From: DASSTJ01 sp035707965 | Lineage (GTDB): Bacteria; Actinomycetota; Actinomycetes; Actinomycetales; Angustibacteraceae | NCBI GenBank assembly: GCA_035707965.1 | Contig: DASSTJ010000153.1 | Coordinates: 1 to 21,714, forward strand | Length of the DNA: 21,714 nt | Direction: 5' to 3' | Shown here: piece by piece, positions 1-7,028 of the stretch | Numbering within the stretch: position 1 is the stretch's first letter | Layout: each line of letters begins with the position of its first letter | The notes under the pieces: model-generated | The model's input: the letters and a program-made list of their open reading frames with translations, nothing else | What the model was told of the DNA's origin: nothing | Database searches by the model: none | Made by a program: the position numbers and the translations under genes

Positions 1-870
1 GAGCAGCAGCTCTACGCCTGGCAGCGCGGCCTCGACGGCGAACGTCGAACCGGGGAGGTCCTCTCTGCGCTCGAACGTCAAGGCTGGGTCGTGCTGCACG
101 ACCTGCATTGGCCGGGCAGACCCTTCGCGAACATCGACCACATCGCCATCGGCCCCGGTGGCGTGTTCGTCATCGACAGCAAGAACTGGACCGGCGAGGT
201 CGCGGTCCGCGATGGTGTGCTGCGTCAGAACGGCCATCGCCGGATCGACGAGTGCGAGGGCGCGGCGGCGTCGACGGCAGGCGTAGCGGCGTTTCTCGAG
301 CCGCAGCACCGCAGTCTGGTCACGGCAGTCCTGTGCTTGGTGGACCAGCCCACGCCGACGATGCAACCGCCGCAGGTGTGCGTGGTTGGTCTCGACGACC
401 TTGAGCACCATCTGGTGGCATCAGCCCTGTGCCTGAACGACCGGGAGATCGGCCGTATCGGGGACTACCTGCGTCAGCTGCTCGGCGGCCCCAAGAGTCC
501 GCCGATGAAGACGACGGCGGCACTGGCCGCGGCTGGGACTGCACCCCCCGAACCACGCCGTCCCATGGCCCGACGGCACAGGCCGCCCGGCTATCGGACG
601 CGATCGCGGCGGCCCGGCCGCACGCGCCCCCGTCTACGAACGTCGACGGGGAGCGCGCTCCTGCCCATGGTGAAGGTTGGGCTGGTCCTGTTCTTCGCGC
701 TCGTCGTGCTGCCGCGTTGGATCCCGTTGCTCACGGACGGCTTGACGGCCGACACACCATCGGTGACGACGCCTCCGACGGTGACCCGGTCAACGCCCGC
801 GGTTCCCTCCCGGACGCCTAAGCTCAGCACGCAGAAGCCAAGGACGACGTCGCCTACGAGCCATCGCTAG
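1..870 (+). CDS. NERD-domain membrane protein (5' end outside window)
   Basis: The frame is open from the first base, so the start lies upstream; 289 codons are visible. The first ~130 residues match the nuclease-related domain (NERD): an early GE pair (residues 18-19), then ANIDHIAIGPGGVFVIDSKNW at about 44-63. D46 and the D-S-K triplet at 59-61 fit the PD-(D/E)xK-like core of the family. A basic proline/arginine-rich linker follows, then one hydrophobic segment at about 222-244 (GLVLFFALVVL). The Thr/Ser/Pro-rich tail of ~45 residues is probably outside the cell. NERD proteins are suspected to act on DNA or RNA, but few have a tested function. Actinobacterial NERD proteins with a C-terminal anchor are common, and no toxin or defence partner is visible here. 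The family call is firm; nuclease activity is inferred. Confidence 0.85.
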   Translation, partial: EQQLYAWQRGLDGERRTGEVLSALERQGWVVLHDLHWPGRPFANIDHIAIGPGGVFVIDSKNWTGEVAVRDGVLRQNGHRRIDECEGAAASTAGVAAFLEPQHRSLVTAVLCLVDQPTPTMQPPQVCVVGLDDLEHHLVASALCLNDREIGRIGDYLRQLLGGPKSPPMKTTAALAAAGTAPPEPRRPMARRHRPPGYRTRSRRPGRTRPRLRTSTGSALLPMVKVGLVLFFALVVLPRWIPLLTDGLTADTPSVTTPPTVTRSTPAVPSRTPKLSTQKPRTTSPTSHR

Positions 871-894
871 GCGCACCAGCCGCTTGGAGGTGAG

Positions 895-1497
895 TCAGCG
901 GACCACTCGGTACTTCAGGTGCATGGCGTACCTGGTGTGCCGTGCTGCGATCGGCTCGAGGGCCAGGTCGCCGACGTCCTCGAACAGGCGCTCGCCTGAG
1001 CCGAGCACCACAGGGGCGACGGCGAGCCAGATCTCGTCGACAAGACCGGCGCGTAGGTACTGGTTCACCGTGGAGGCGCCGCCGGCGATGGCAACCTGAC
1101 CTCCGCCCGCGGCTGCCTTTGCCTGCTCCAGGGCCGACTCGATGCCGTCGGTGACGAAGGTGAACGTCGTACCGCCCTGCATGACGAGCGGGTCGCGCGG
1201 ATGGTGCGTGAGCACGAACACGGGCGCGTGGTACGGCGGCTCGTCGCCCCACCAGCCGCGCCAGTCGCCGGTCCACTCGCCGCGGATCGGCCCGAACATG
1301 TTGCGGCCCATGATGAACGCGTCGGAGGCGACGAGCTCGGCGACCTCGTCCTGATTCGCTTCGGCATCCTCGAACATCCACCGGTGCAGCCGTTCGGCGC
1401 CCTCGCCCAGCGGGTTCTCCAGCGTCTGTCTGGGGCCGGCCACGAAGCCGTCCAGGGACACGGTGGGGTGACACACCACCGAAGGGTTCGCAGTCAT
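895..1497 (-). CDS. Dihydrofolate reductase family protein (RibD C-terminal domain)
   Basis: This 200-residue protein has the layout of the RibD_C/DHFR-like family, NADPH-dependent reductases related to the riboflavin enzyme RibD and to DHFR. Seen: an N-terminal strand with SLDGFVAGP, a central FIMGRNMFGP, and the nucleotide-binding stretch VAIAGGASTVNQYLRAGLVDEI near residues 135-155. The VVLGSGERLF segment typical of the family follows. Length is normal for stand-alone members, which are abundant in actinobacteria and mostly of unknown substrate. The ATG at 1497 is preceded by GGGAGG about 10 bases upstream. The gene is alone on its strand and converges on the NERD gene. It is not expected to be the essential riboflavin enzyme, because it lacks the deaminase half and no rib gene is nearby. 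Confidence 0.85.
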   Translation of the reverse strand: MTANPSVVCHPTVSLDGFVAGPRQTLENPLGEGAERLHRWMFEDAEANQDEVAELVASDAFIMGRNMFGPIRGEWTGDWRGWWGDEPPYHAPVFVLTHHPRDPLVMQGGTTFTFVTDGIESALEQAKAAAGGGQVAIAGGASTVNQYLRAGLVDEIWLAVAPVVLGSGERLFEDVGDLALEPIAARHTRYAMHLKYRVVR

Positions 1498-1651
1498 GTA
1501 CTGCTGACCTCCCTCGGGACCAGAACTCGTCGGCGTCCGCTCGATCCGATCACAACGTAGTTACCGCCACGGCCGAAGTCTGGTCGAGGTCGGCCCCGGG
1601 CGGGAAGCGTCCCGCCAGCTCGAGGCTCACGGTGCTCGGCCTGACGCCGCC

Positions 1652-1698
1652 TGCGTGGAGAGTGCGCCCCGTCTGAGCGCACGGATGCTCCACGTTGC
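1652..1698. repeat. 47-bp palindromic repeat, copy 1
   Basis: The arms CGTGGAG (1654-1660) and CTCCACG (1688-1694) are perfect inverted repeats. Inside them lies a second perfect pair, GTGCGC (1662-1667) and GCGCAC (1677-1682), giving a nested cruciform or hairpin. The whole 47-bp unit recurs at 1734-1780 with about 37 of 47 positions identical. Differences fall in the loop and inner part; the first 14 and last 11 bases are identical. This has the form of a REP-like intergenic element. Confidence 0.75.
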
Positions 1699-1733
1699 GC
1701 ACAAGGGCGTCCGGCGCTCGTGTCCCGTCGACC

Positions 1734-1780
1734 TGCGTGGAGAGTGCAGCCCGCTAGTGCGCACCCCTCCTCCACGTTGC
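1734..1780. repeat. 47-bp palindromic repeat, copy 2
   Basis: This is the second copy of the unit at 1652-1698, same length and orientation, separated by 35 bp. Outer arms are CGTGGAG (1736-1742) and CTCCACG (1770-1776). The inner pair is shorter, GTGC (1744-1747) with GCAC (1761-1764). The 35-bp spacer contains a weaker hairpin (1701-1709 with 1715-1723, 7 of 9 pairs). Copy 2 ends 10 bp before the -35 box of the MarR promoter, so it could insulate or influence that promoter. Confidence 0.75.
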
Positions 1781-1787
1781 TCCTGTG

Positions 1788-1831
1788 TAGTTGACATGCG
1801 CAACGATATGACGCATAGTTGCGTGCAACAA
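1788..1831 (+). promoter_or_regulatory. MarR promoter with two palindromic operators
   Basis: A consensus -35 TTGACA (1791-1796) is followed after 17 bp by CATAGT (1814-1819), a fair -10. Two MarR-type palindromes overlap it. The first is GTTG-N7-CAAC (1790-1804), covering the -35 box. The second is TAGTTGC-GT-GCAACAA (1816-1831), covering the end of the -10 and the likely start point. MarR proteins usually bind such TTG/CAA palindromes and repress their own operon, so autoregulation of the regulator and exporter is a reasonable inference. Confidence 0.65.
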
Positions 1832-1844
1832 CCATGGGAGAGTC

Positions 1845-2345
1845 GTGACCATCACCACGGAGAGCACCGACTCCGTCCACCGCACCGTCGACGCCTTCGC
1901 CGCCGTCGCGGCCGACATCGCCTTCCTCAAGCGCGAGCTCGGCCGAACGGTTCCCGGGCTGGGCTGCCCGACCGCCGTGCAGGTCGGTGCCCTAGCCGTG
2001 CTGGCGCACCTCGACCGGAGCGGCCCCACGCGGCTCACCCACGTCGCCCGTTGCCTGCGCGTCGACCTTTCCGTCGTCAGTCGCCACGTCAAGGTGCTTG
2101 AGGACCACGGCTTCGTCCAGCGCACCACGGACGCCGAGGACCGGCGCGCCCACCAGGTCAGCGTGACGGGCGAGGGCAGAGGAGCCGTCCAGAAGCTGCG
2201 GGACGCCGCGGCCACCCAGCTGTCCGCCGTCCTCGCTGGGTGGGACGACGACGACGTCGCCACCCTGCGCCACCTGCTCGACCGACTGCACCACGACCTG
2301 ACGGCGCGCCCCACGCGTGCCGACGTCCTCCCGACCCACGCCTGA
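1845..2345 (+). CDS. MarR family transcriptional regulator
   Basis: This 166-residue protein has the MarR fold: helices for dimerisation at both ends and a winged helix-turn-helix at about 63-110. The recognition helix region reads DLSVVSRHVKVLEDHGFV and the wing carries the family DRR (99-101). The GTG start at 1845 is set by GGGAGAG just upstream; the ATG at 1834 runs into a stop after four codons. The DHA2 exporter starts 22 bp after the stop, so the two are almost certainly one transcript. MarR regulators in this setting normally repress the exporter until a phenolic or drug-like ligand binds. The ligand cannot be read from the sequence. Confidence 0.92.
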   Translation: MTITTESTDSVHRTVDAFAAVAADIAFLKRELGRTVPGLGCPTAVQVGALAVLAHLDRSGPTRLTHVARCLRVDLSVVSRHVKVLEDHGFVQRTTDAEDRRAHQVSVTGEGRGAVQKLRDAAATQLSAVLAGWDDDDVATLRHLLDRLHHDLTARPTRADVLPTHA

Positions 2346-2366
2346 ACGCACCAGAGAGCGAACCCT

Positions 2367-4034
2367 GTGAGCCACACCGTTACCGCCGCACGTCCGGACA
2401 CGGACGCGCCAGCCGGCATGACGCACCGTCAGGTGCTCGAGGCGCTGTCCGGCCTCCTGCTCGGCATGCTCGTCGCGATCCTGTCGAGCACCGTCGTCTC
2501 GACGTCCCTCCCCAAGATCATCGCCGACCTCGGCGGCACTCAGTCGTCCTACACCTGGGTGGTCACCTCGACGCTGCTCGCGACCACTGTCAGCACCCCG
2601 CTGTGGGGCAAGTTCGCCGACCTGTTCAACCGCAAGCTGCTTCTGCAGCTGTCGCTCGTCGTGTTCGTCGTCGGCTCCGGTCTCGCAGGACTCAGCACGA
2701 GCTCCGGCATGCTGATCGGCTTCCGGGTGCTTCAGGGCCTCGGTGCGGGTGGGCTCACCGCCCTGTCTACCGTCGTGATGGCAGACATCATCAGTCCCCG
2801 TGAGCGCGGCCGGTACATGGGCTACCTCGGCGCGGTCATGGCCGTGGGCACCCTGGGCGGCCCGCTGCTCGGCGGCTTCATCACGGACGGCATCGGCTGG
2901 CGCTGGAACTTCTACGTGGGTGTGCCGATCGCCGCCGTCGCGATCGTCGTGCTGCAGAGGACCCTGCACCTGCCGACACTCGAGCGCCGCGCCGTCAGCA
3001 TCGACTACCTCGGCGCCGCGCTCATCTCAGGCTCGGTCTCGCTGCTGCTCATCTGGGTCACCCTCGGAGGCCAGCAGTTCGACTGGGGCTCGTGGCAGAG
3101 CATGGTCATGGTGGGTGGGTCGCTGCTCATGGGCGCTCTTCTCATGGTGGTCGAGCTGCGCGCCCCTGAGCCGATCCTGCCGCTGTCGTTGTTCCGCAAC
3201 CGCACCGTCGTGCTCGCCATCGTCGCGAGCGTCTCGGTCGGCGTGGCGATGTTCGGCACCACCGTCTTCCTCAGCCAGTACATGCAGCTGGCGCGCGGCA
3301 AGACCCCGACCGAGTCGGGTCTGCTCACGATGCCGCTCATCATCGGCGTGCTGCTGTCCTCGACCATCGCCGGCCAGCTCATCAGCCGCACCGGCGTCTG
3401 GAAGCGATACGTCGTCAGCGGTGGCGTCCTGCTGGTCATCGGCATGGCACTCATGGGCACCATCCGATACGACACGAGCTGGACGGCCCTGTCGATCTCC
3501 ATGTTCGTCATGGGCGTCGGCGTCGGCATGGTGATGCAGAACCTGGTCCTCGTCGTGCAGAACGTCCTGCCGATCCGCCAGATGGGTGCTGGCACGGCCG
3601 CCGTGGCGTTCTTCCGCAGTCTCGGCGGCGCGGTGGGCGTCAGCGCCATGGGTGCCATCCTCGCCAGCCGCGTGCTCACGCTGCTGCTCGAGGGCCTGAC
3701 GAAGCTGCACATCCCGGCCAGCGCCATGCGGTCGACGACCACGGTCCCCGACTTGTCGACCCTGCCTGTCCCCATCCGGCTGGTCGTGGAGAGGGCCTAC
3801 GGCGAGGCCGTCGGCGACATCTTCCTGGCCGCGCTCCCGGTGGCTGTCGTCGCTCTCATCGCGGTCGCGTTCCTGCCCAACGCGCGACTGGGCACGCGGT
3901 CCGGCGCCGAGCTGCTCCTCGAGGAGTCCGAGGCCGCGGCAGGTCTCACGCCGGTGCTCGACGAGGGCGACGTCGAGGCGGCGACCGCGGGGCGACGGGG
4001 TGCGGACGAGGCGGCGGGGAAGGTGAGGATCTGA
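2367..4034 (+). CDS. MFS drug exporter, DHA2 (EmrB/QacA) type, 14 helices
   Basis: The 555-residue length, hydrophobic pattern and motifs fit the 14-helix DHA2 group of proton-driven drug exporters. Motif A (GKFADLFNRK) is at 81-90 after helix 2, motif B (FRVLQGLGAGG) near 119-129, and the antiporter motif C (GTLGGPLLGG) at 161-170. The last ~40 residues are charged, Ala/Glu-rich and probably cytoplasmic. The GTG start at 2367 has a GAGAG ribosome site at 2352-2357. It lies directly downstream of the MarR gene behind a promoter with two MarR-type operators, the classic arrangement for inducible multidrug efflux. Substrate range is not predictable. The frame is intact and codon use matches the neighbours. 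Confidence 0.93.
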   Translation: MSHTVTAARPDTDAPAGMTHRQVLEALSGLLLGMLVAILSSTVVSTSLPKIIADLGGTQSSYTWVVTSTLLATTVSTPLWGKFADLFNRKLLLQLSLVVFVVGSGLAGLSTSSGMLIGFRVLQGLGAGGLTALSTVVMADIISPRERGRYMGYLGAVMAVGTLGGPLLGGFITDGIGWRWNFYVGVPIAAVAIVVLQRTLHLPTLERRAVSIDYLGAALISGSVSLLLIWVTLGGQQFDWGSWQSMVMVGGSLLMGALLMVVELRAPEPILPLSLFRNRTVVLAIVASVSVGVAMFGTTVFLSQYMQLARGKTPTESGLLTMPLIIGVLLSSTIAGQLISRTGVWKRYVVSGGVLLVIGMALMGTIRYDTSWTALSISMFVMGVGVGMVMQNLVLVVQNVLPIRQMGAGTAAVAFFRSLGGAVGVSAMGAILASRVLTLLLEGLTKLHIPASAMRSTTTVPDLSTLPVPIRLVVERAYGEAVGDIFLAALPVAVVALIAVAFLPNARLGTRSGAELLLEESEAAAGLTPVLDEGDVEAATAGRRGADEAAGKVRI

Positions 4035-4057
4035 CCGCCAGGGCGGCGCCGGCTCGG

Positions 4058-4063
4058 TACTCT
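4058..4063 (+). promoter_or_regulatory. -10 box TACTCT of a probable leaderless promoter
   Basis: TACTCT fits the actinobacterial TANNNT -10 and lies exactly 6 bases before the GTG start at 4070. No Shine-Dalgarno-like purine run precedes that start. This spacing is the usual mark of transcripts that begin at the start codon. I see no clear -35 box. Confidence 0.5.
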
Positions 4064-4069
4064 CGCGTC

Positions 4070-4525
4070 GTGAGCCATCGCGCAGGCGATGTCGGCGCGG
4101 ACGACATCCGGCGGGTCGAGACGCAGCTCGGCGCTCTCCTGAGGCGCACGAGAGCCTTCATCGCGGAGTCCGCCACCGACGTGCACCCCGAGCTGGGCTC
4201 GACCGGCTACGCCGTCCTGGCTCGCGTCACGGACGGCGGGCCGACGCGGGCGACAGACCTGGTCGAGCGGTTCGACACGGACAAGGCGACCATCAGCCGG
4301 CAGACCGCTCACCTCGAGGCGATCGGCCTCGTCTCGCGCGCGCCGGACCCCTCCGACGGGCGGGCGCAGATCATCACGGTCACCGACGAGGGTCGCCGGC
4401 GCGTCGACGCGGCGCGCAGGCGCAACCGGCAGCGGCTGCGTCGTGGCCTCGGTGAGTGGGACGCCGACGAGGTGCGCGAGCTGGGACGCCTGCTGGAGAA
4501 GTTCAACGGCCTCGAGCTGCACTGA
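4070..4525 (+). CDS. MarR family transcriptional regulator (second)
   Basis: This 151-residue MarR protein has its winged helix-turn-helix at about 58-108: ATDLVERFDTDKATISRQ as the helix-turn-helix and SDGRAQ in the wing. It ends with a basic, then amphipathic helix. It is only distantly similar to the MarR gene at 1845 and is not a recent copy. It starts 36 bp after the exporter but appears to have its own leaderless promoter (TACTCT at 4058-4063), so it can be expressed apart from the upstream pair. Its target may be the exporter, itself or a distant gene. No palindrome like those at 1788-1831 is evident in front of it. Confidence 0.9.
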   Translation: MSHRAGDVGADDIRRVETQLGALLRRTRAFIAESATDVHPELGSTGYAVLARVTDGGPTRATDLVERFDTDKATISRQTAHLEAIGLVSRAPDPSDGRAQIITVTDEGRRRVDAARRRNRQRLRRGLGEWDADEVRELGRLLEKFNGLELH

Positions 4526-4627
4526 CGGGTTCCTTCCGCCTGACCGACGACTTTCGGCACCCCGGCGGGTCTATCGGTACAGGATCAGTGGTGGGACGTC
4601 GTCCGCCACCGGAGAGAGGACGCAGCC

Positions 4628-5209
4628 ATGGCACCCAAGCTCACGCACCCGATCGTGCCCAACCTGTGGTTCGACGGAGACGCTGAAGAGGCCGCCGCCT
4701 TCTACTGCGACGTCTTCCCGGACTCTCGGGTCGTCACCGTCAACCGGTACACGGAGGCGGGACCGGGCGAGCCCGGCACCGCCATGGTCGTCGAGTGGGA
4801 GCTCGCCGGCCAGCGGTTCATCGGCATCAACGGCGGGCCGCAGTTCCCCTTCAGCGAGGCCGTGTCGTTCCTGGTCACCTGCGACACGCAGGACGAGATC
4901 GACTACTACTGGGACCGGCTGCGGGAGGGTGGCGGCGAGGAGGGCCCCTGCGGCTGGCTGAAGGACCGCTTCGGCCTCTCGTGGCAGGTCGCGCCCGAGG
5001 GCATGGACGAGCTGTTCGCCGACCCCGACCAGTTGCGCGCCACCCGCGCCATGAAGGCCATGTTCGGGATGAAGAAGCTCGACATCGCAGCACTTCGTGC
5101 CGCCGCGGACGGCGAAGGGGCACCGGACGGTGGCGACGCCGTCCGCCGGGCGCCGAGCGGGCCGGAGGACGAGCCTGCGTCCCCCGGCGAGCAGCTGAAC
5201 CCCGCCTGA
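4628..5209 (+). CDS. PhnB-like VOC family protein
   Basis: This 193-residue protein has the PhnB/3-demethylubiquinone-methyltransferase-like pattern of the vicinal oxygen chelate superfamily. It opens with PNLWFDGDAEEAAAFYCDVFP (11-31). Further on are GINGGP (67-71), a central DEIDYYWDRL (89-98), CGWLKDRFGLSWQ (108-120) and AMKAMFGMKKLDI (141-153). Despite the old methyltransferase name, no methyltransferase motif is present; most members are of unknown function. The conserved part ends near residue 160. The remaining ~33 residues are Pro/Gly/Asp-rich and probably disordered, an unusual extension. A GAGAGAGG ribosome site precedes the ATG, and a short hairpin (about 4590-4610) sits in the leader. 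The HhH-GPD gene begins 26 bp downstream. Confidence 0.88.
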   Translation: MAPKLTHPIVPNLWFDGDAEEAAAFYCDVFPDSRVVTVNRYTEAGPGEPGTAMVVEWELAGQRFIGINGGPQFPFSEAVSFLVTCDTQDEIDYYWDRLREGGGEEGPCGWLKDRFGLSWQVAPEGMDELFADPDQLRATRAMKAMFGMKKLDIAALRAAADGEGAPDGGDAVRRAPSGPEDEPASPGEQLNPA

Positions 5210-5235
5210 ACGCCTGACGCCGTGCTGCCGGGCCT

Positions 5236-6006
5236 GTGGACGAGCTCGGCGGTGTCTCGGGTCGAGCCGCCATGCTGGACGACATGGTGATCAAGCAGGG
5301 GAACCCGAGGGCTGGCGGCCCGACCGGTGCAGCATCGCTCGAGCGGAGACGGCTGGTGCGCCGCCTCGTCGATCGAGCCGGTGCGACCTACGCGGCGCAG
5401 GCAGGCGTCCGGCTGGTCGACAAGCCGGCGGCGCTGTACCAGCTGCTGGTGCTTGCGCAGCTGATGAGCACGCGCATCTCGTCCGACGTGGCCGTCGCCG
5501 CGGCTCGGGAGCTGTGGGCGGTGCGCCTCACGACGGCGGCTCGTGTGCGCGACGCCGACCACCAGGACGTCGTGGCCGCGCTGGGTCGTGCCCGGTACCG
5601 GCGCTACGACCAGATCACCGCCACGCGCCTGATCGCCGCAGCGGGTCTCGTCGTCGACTGGTACGGCGGCGACCTGCGTCGGCTGGGGCACGAGGCGGAG
5701 CACGACGTCCGGCATGCCGCCCGACTCCTGGAGGAGTTCCCGGGGATCGGGCCGGTGGGCGCGCGCATCTTCTTGCGTGAGGCCCAGCACGTCTGGCCGT
5801 GGCTGCGTCCTTACGCCGACGAGCGTGTGCTCGACTCGGCGAACGACCTCGGGCTGCCGCACGACGTCGACGAGCTCGTGAGCCTGGCCGGCCGCAAGGA
5901 CCTGTCGTCGCTGAGTGCGGCCCTGGTCCACGTCTCGCTCGATCGTCGACTTCGCGCAGTGGTCGTCGACGAGGAGGTTCTCGACGCCAAGGTGCTCGAC
6001 AGCTGA
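5236..6006 (+). CDS. HhH-GPD superfamily protein, diverged endonuclease III-like
   Basis: From the GTG at 5236 this is 256 residues. In-frame ATGs at 5272 and 5284 are possible, and none has a clear ribosome site. The helix-hairpin-helix is FPGIGPVGARIF (168-179), followed by PYADERVLDS, whose D195 aligns with the catalytic aspartate of the endonuclease III/MutY family. The hairpin lysine of bifunctional glycosylase/lyases is replaced by valine (GIGPVGA instead of GVGRKTA). The DNA-contacting LSAQATD is degraded to LMSTRISS, and there is no C-terminal four-cysteine iron-sulfur motif. It is therefore either a monofunctional glycosylase with a new substrate or a non-catalytic DNA-binding relative. 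Similar proteins are often labelled endonuclease in actinobacteria, without proof. Confidence 0.75.
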   Translation: MDELGGVSGRAAMLDDMVIKQGNPRAGGPTGAASLERRRLVRRLVDRAGATYAAQAGVRLVDKPAALYQLLVLAQLMSTRISSDVAVAAARELWAVRLTTAARVRDADHQDVVAALGRARYRRYDQITATRLIAAAGLVVDWYGGDLRRLGHEAEHDVRHAARLLEEFPGIGPVGARIFLREAQHVWPWLRPYADERVLDSANDLGLPHDVDELVSLAGRKDLSSLSAALVHVSLDRRLRAVVVDEEVLDAKVLDS

Positions 6007-6055
6007 CGCAGCTCGCGTCGGGAACGTCGCGCGGCGTCGCGTGGTTCCACCTGTC

Positions 6056-6394
6056 ATGCCCACCCGCGACGAGCTCACCCGTCGGGTCGAGTCGGCCACG
6101 CAGCAGATCGTGTCGTTGCAACGGCAGCTCGCGGGCATGATCGAGGCGTCCCGAGGTGACAACGCGGACGACGAGCACGATCCCGAGGGCTCCACCATCG
6201 CGTTCGAGCGGCAGCAGCTCGCGTCGTTGCTCGAACGCCTCGAGCATTCGCGGGGCGACGCGCTGCACGCCCTCGCTGAGCTCGAGGCCGGTCGCTACGG
6301 CATCTGCGAGCGGTGTGGCGGCCAGATCGCGCCGGAGCGGCTCGAGGCGCGACCCGAGGCGCGGCTCTGCATCGACTGCGCGCGAGCACGCTGA
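6056..6394 (+). CDS. DksA/TraR-type C4 zinc-finger protein
   Basis: This 112-residue protein starts at the ATG at 6056; the frame is open further upstream but overlaps the previous gene. It has a coiled-coil-like N-terminal part (1-75, rich in Glu, Gln, Leu and Arg). The C-terminal zinc finger reads YGICERCGG (81-89) and RLCIDCA (103-109), giving C84, C87, C105 and C108 with the usual 17-residue gap. In gammaproteobacteria DksA enters the RNA polymerase secondary channel with ppGpp. Actinobacterial small DksA-like proteins are less well studied, and the acidic tip here (DNADDEHD, 35-42) differs from the DxxDxA tip of E. coli DksA. A role in tuning transcription is inferred. No strong ribosome site is seen. 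Confidence 0.88.
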   Translation: MPTRDELTRRVESATQQIVSLQRQLAGMIEASRGDNADDEHDPEGSTIAFERQQLASLLERLEHSRGDALHALAELEAGRYGICERCGGQIAPERLEARPEARLCIDCARAR

Positions 6395-6413
6395 CGCACC
6401 TGCGGACCTGGCG

Positions 6414-6475
6414 GCCCCCGATGGGTGCGGCGACGACCCTGGCTCGGCCAGCGCTGGTTGCCGCGTGCTGGGGGC
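6414..6475. terminator. Possible bidirectional terminator between convergent genes
   Basis: GCCCCC (6414-6419) pairs with GGGGGC (6470-6475). Within this, GCGGC (6427-6431) pairs with GCCGC (6460-6464), with unpaired stretches between. It lies in the 91-bp gap between the convergent zinc-finger and Nudix genes. There is no T-run, so factor-independent termination is uncertain. Confidence 0.35.
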
Positions 6476-6485
6476 GCGGGGCCCG

Positions 6486-6893
6486 TCAGCCGGTGAGGAA
6501 GTCGTGGAGCCGCTGTGCGACGGCGACATCCGCTGGGAGCCATGGGACGTCCTCCAGCTCGGCCCGGGTGAGCCAGCGCACCTCGTCGTGCGCTGCCTCG
6601 GGTCGCGGCACGCCGACGACGCGCGCGAACCACAGGCGCATCGTCAGGCGTTCCGAGATCGGCCAGCACCCGTCGTCCGGACCGACCAGCTCGGTGCCCA
6701 GCTGGACGTCCACTGAGAGCTCTTCCCGGATCTCGCGCCGAAGCGCGCCCTGCGGCGTCTCGCCGTGCTCCACCTTGCCGCCCGGGAACTCCCACCGTCC
6801 GGTCAGTGCGGGGGGCGACGCCCGTCGGGCAGCCAGGACCTTGCTGGGCAGGACGAGGTCGTCGACGAGGACGGCGCCGACCACGAGCTGCAC
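6486..6893 (-). CDS. Nudix hydrolase, MutT-like
   Basis: This 135-residue protein has a nearly canonical Nudix box at residues 39-61: G39, E45, then REIREELSV, with G replaced by S at the penultimate position. The short single-domain length, the opening VVGAVLV and the RWEFPGGKVE segment fit MutT-type (d)NTP pyrophosphatases. These clear 8-oxo-dGTP, but substrate cannot be fixed from sequence. The EE pair that binds Mg2+ is present. The GTG start at 6893 is the first good start in the frame and has only a weak ribosome site. The gene converges with the zinc-finger gene and is transcribed away from the secreted-protein gene at 7083. Confidence 0.88.
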   Translation of the reverse strand: MQLVVGAVLVDDLVLPSKVLAARRASPPALTGRWEFPGGKVEHGETPQGALRREIREELSVDVQLGTELVGPDDGCWPISERLTMRLWFARVVGVPRPEAAHDEVRWLTRAELEDVPWLPADVAVAQRLHDFLTG

Positions 6894-7028
6894 GGGGTGA
6901 CTCTCGCAGCCAGGGCGCGGACCGTCATCTCACTGACCGAACCGGTGTCCCGACCTGCAAGACGGCGTGTCAGCACGAGCCGGTGATCGGCGCCCGACAC
7001 GCCGCAATCCGAGTGGTGCGCGACTGAC

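Larger units (their letters stand above)
1498..1844. other. 347-bp non-coding divergent intergenic region
   Basis: This stretch separates the minus-strand reductase from the plus-strand MarR regulator. The half next to the reductase (1498-1650) shows only that gene's ribosome site and nothing else I can name. The middle (1652-1780) holds two 47-bp palindromic repeats with a third weak hairpin between them. The right end (1788-1831) is the promoter and operator of the MarR gene. Short open frames here have no ribosome site and no family resemblance. Confidence 0.7.

Noticed and set aside
1..870. NERD protein as part of an anti-phage defence island
   Set aside because: No helicase, kinase, restriction or toxin gene lies in the visible neighbourhood, and the flanking genes are ordinary chromosomal ones. 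The upstream side cannot be seen.
1992..2969. A 325-codon minus-strand frame opposite the MarR and exporter genes
   Set aside because: It is charged low-complexity sequence typical of the complement of GC-rich membrane genes, with no start signal and no family.
5915..6055. Upstream extension of the DksA-like gene
   Set aside because: The extra residues overlap the HhH-GPD gene and have shadow-like composition. The conserved protein begins at the ATG at 6056.
6448..6457. Perfect 10-bp palindrome CCAGCGCTGG
   Set aside because: It has no loop and sits between convergent gene ends with no promoter. A palindrome of this length is expected by chance in DNA of this composition.
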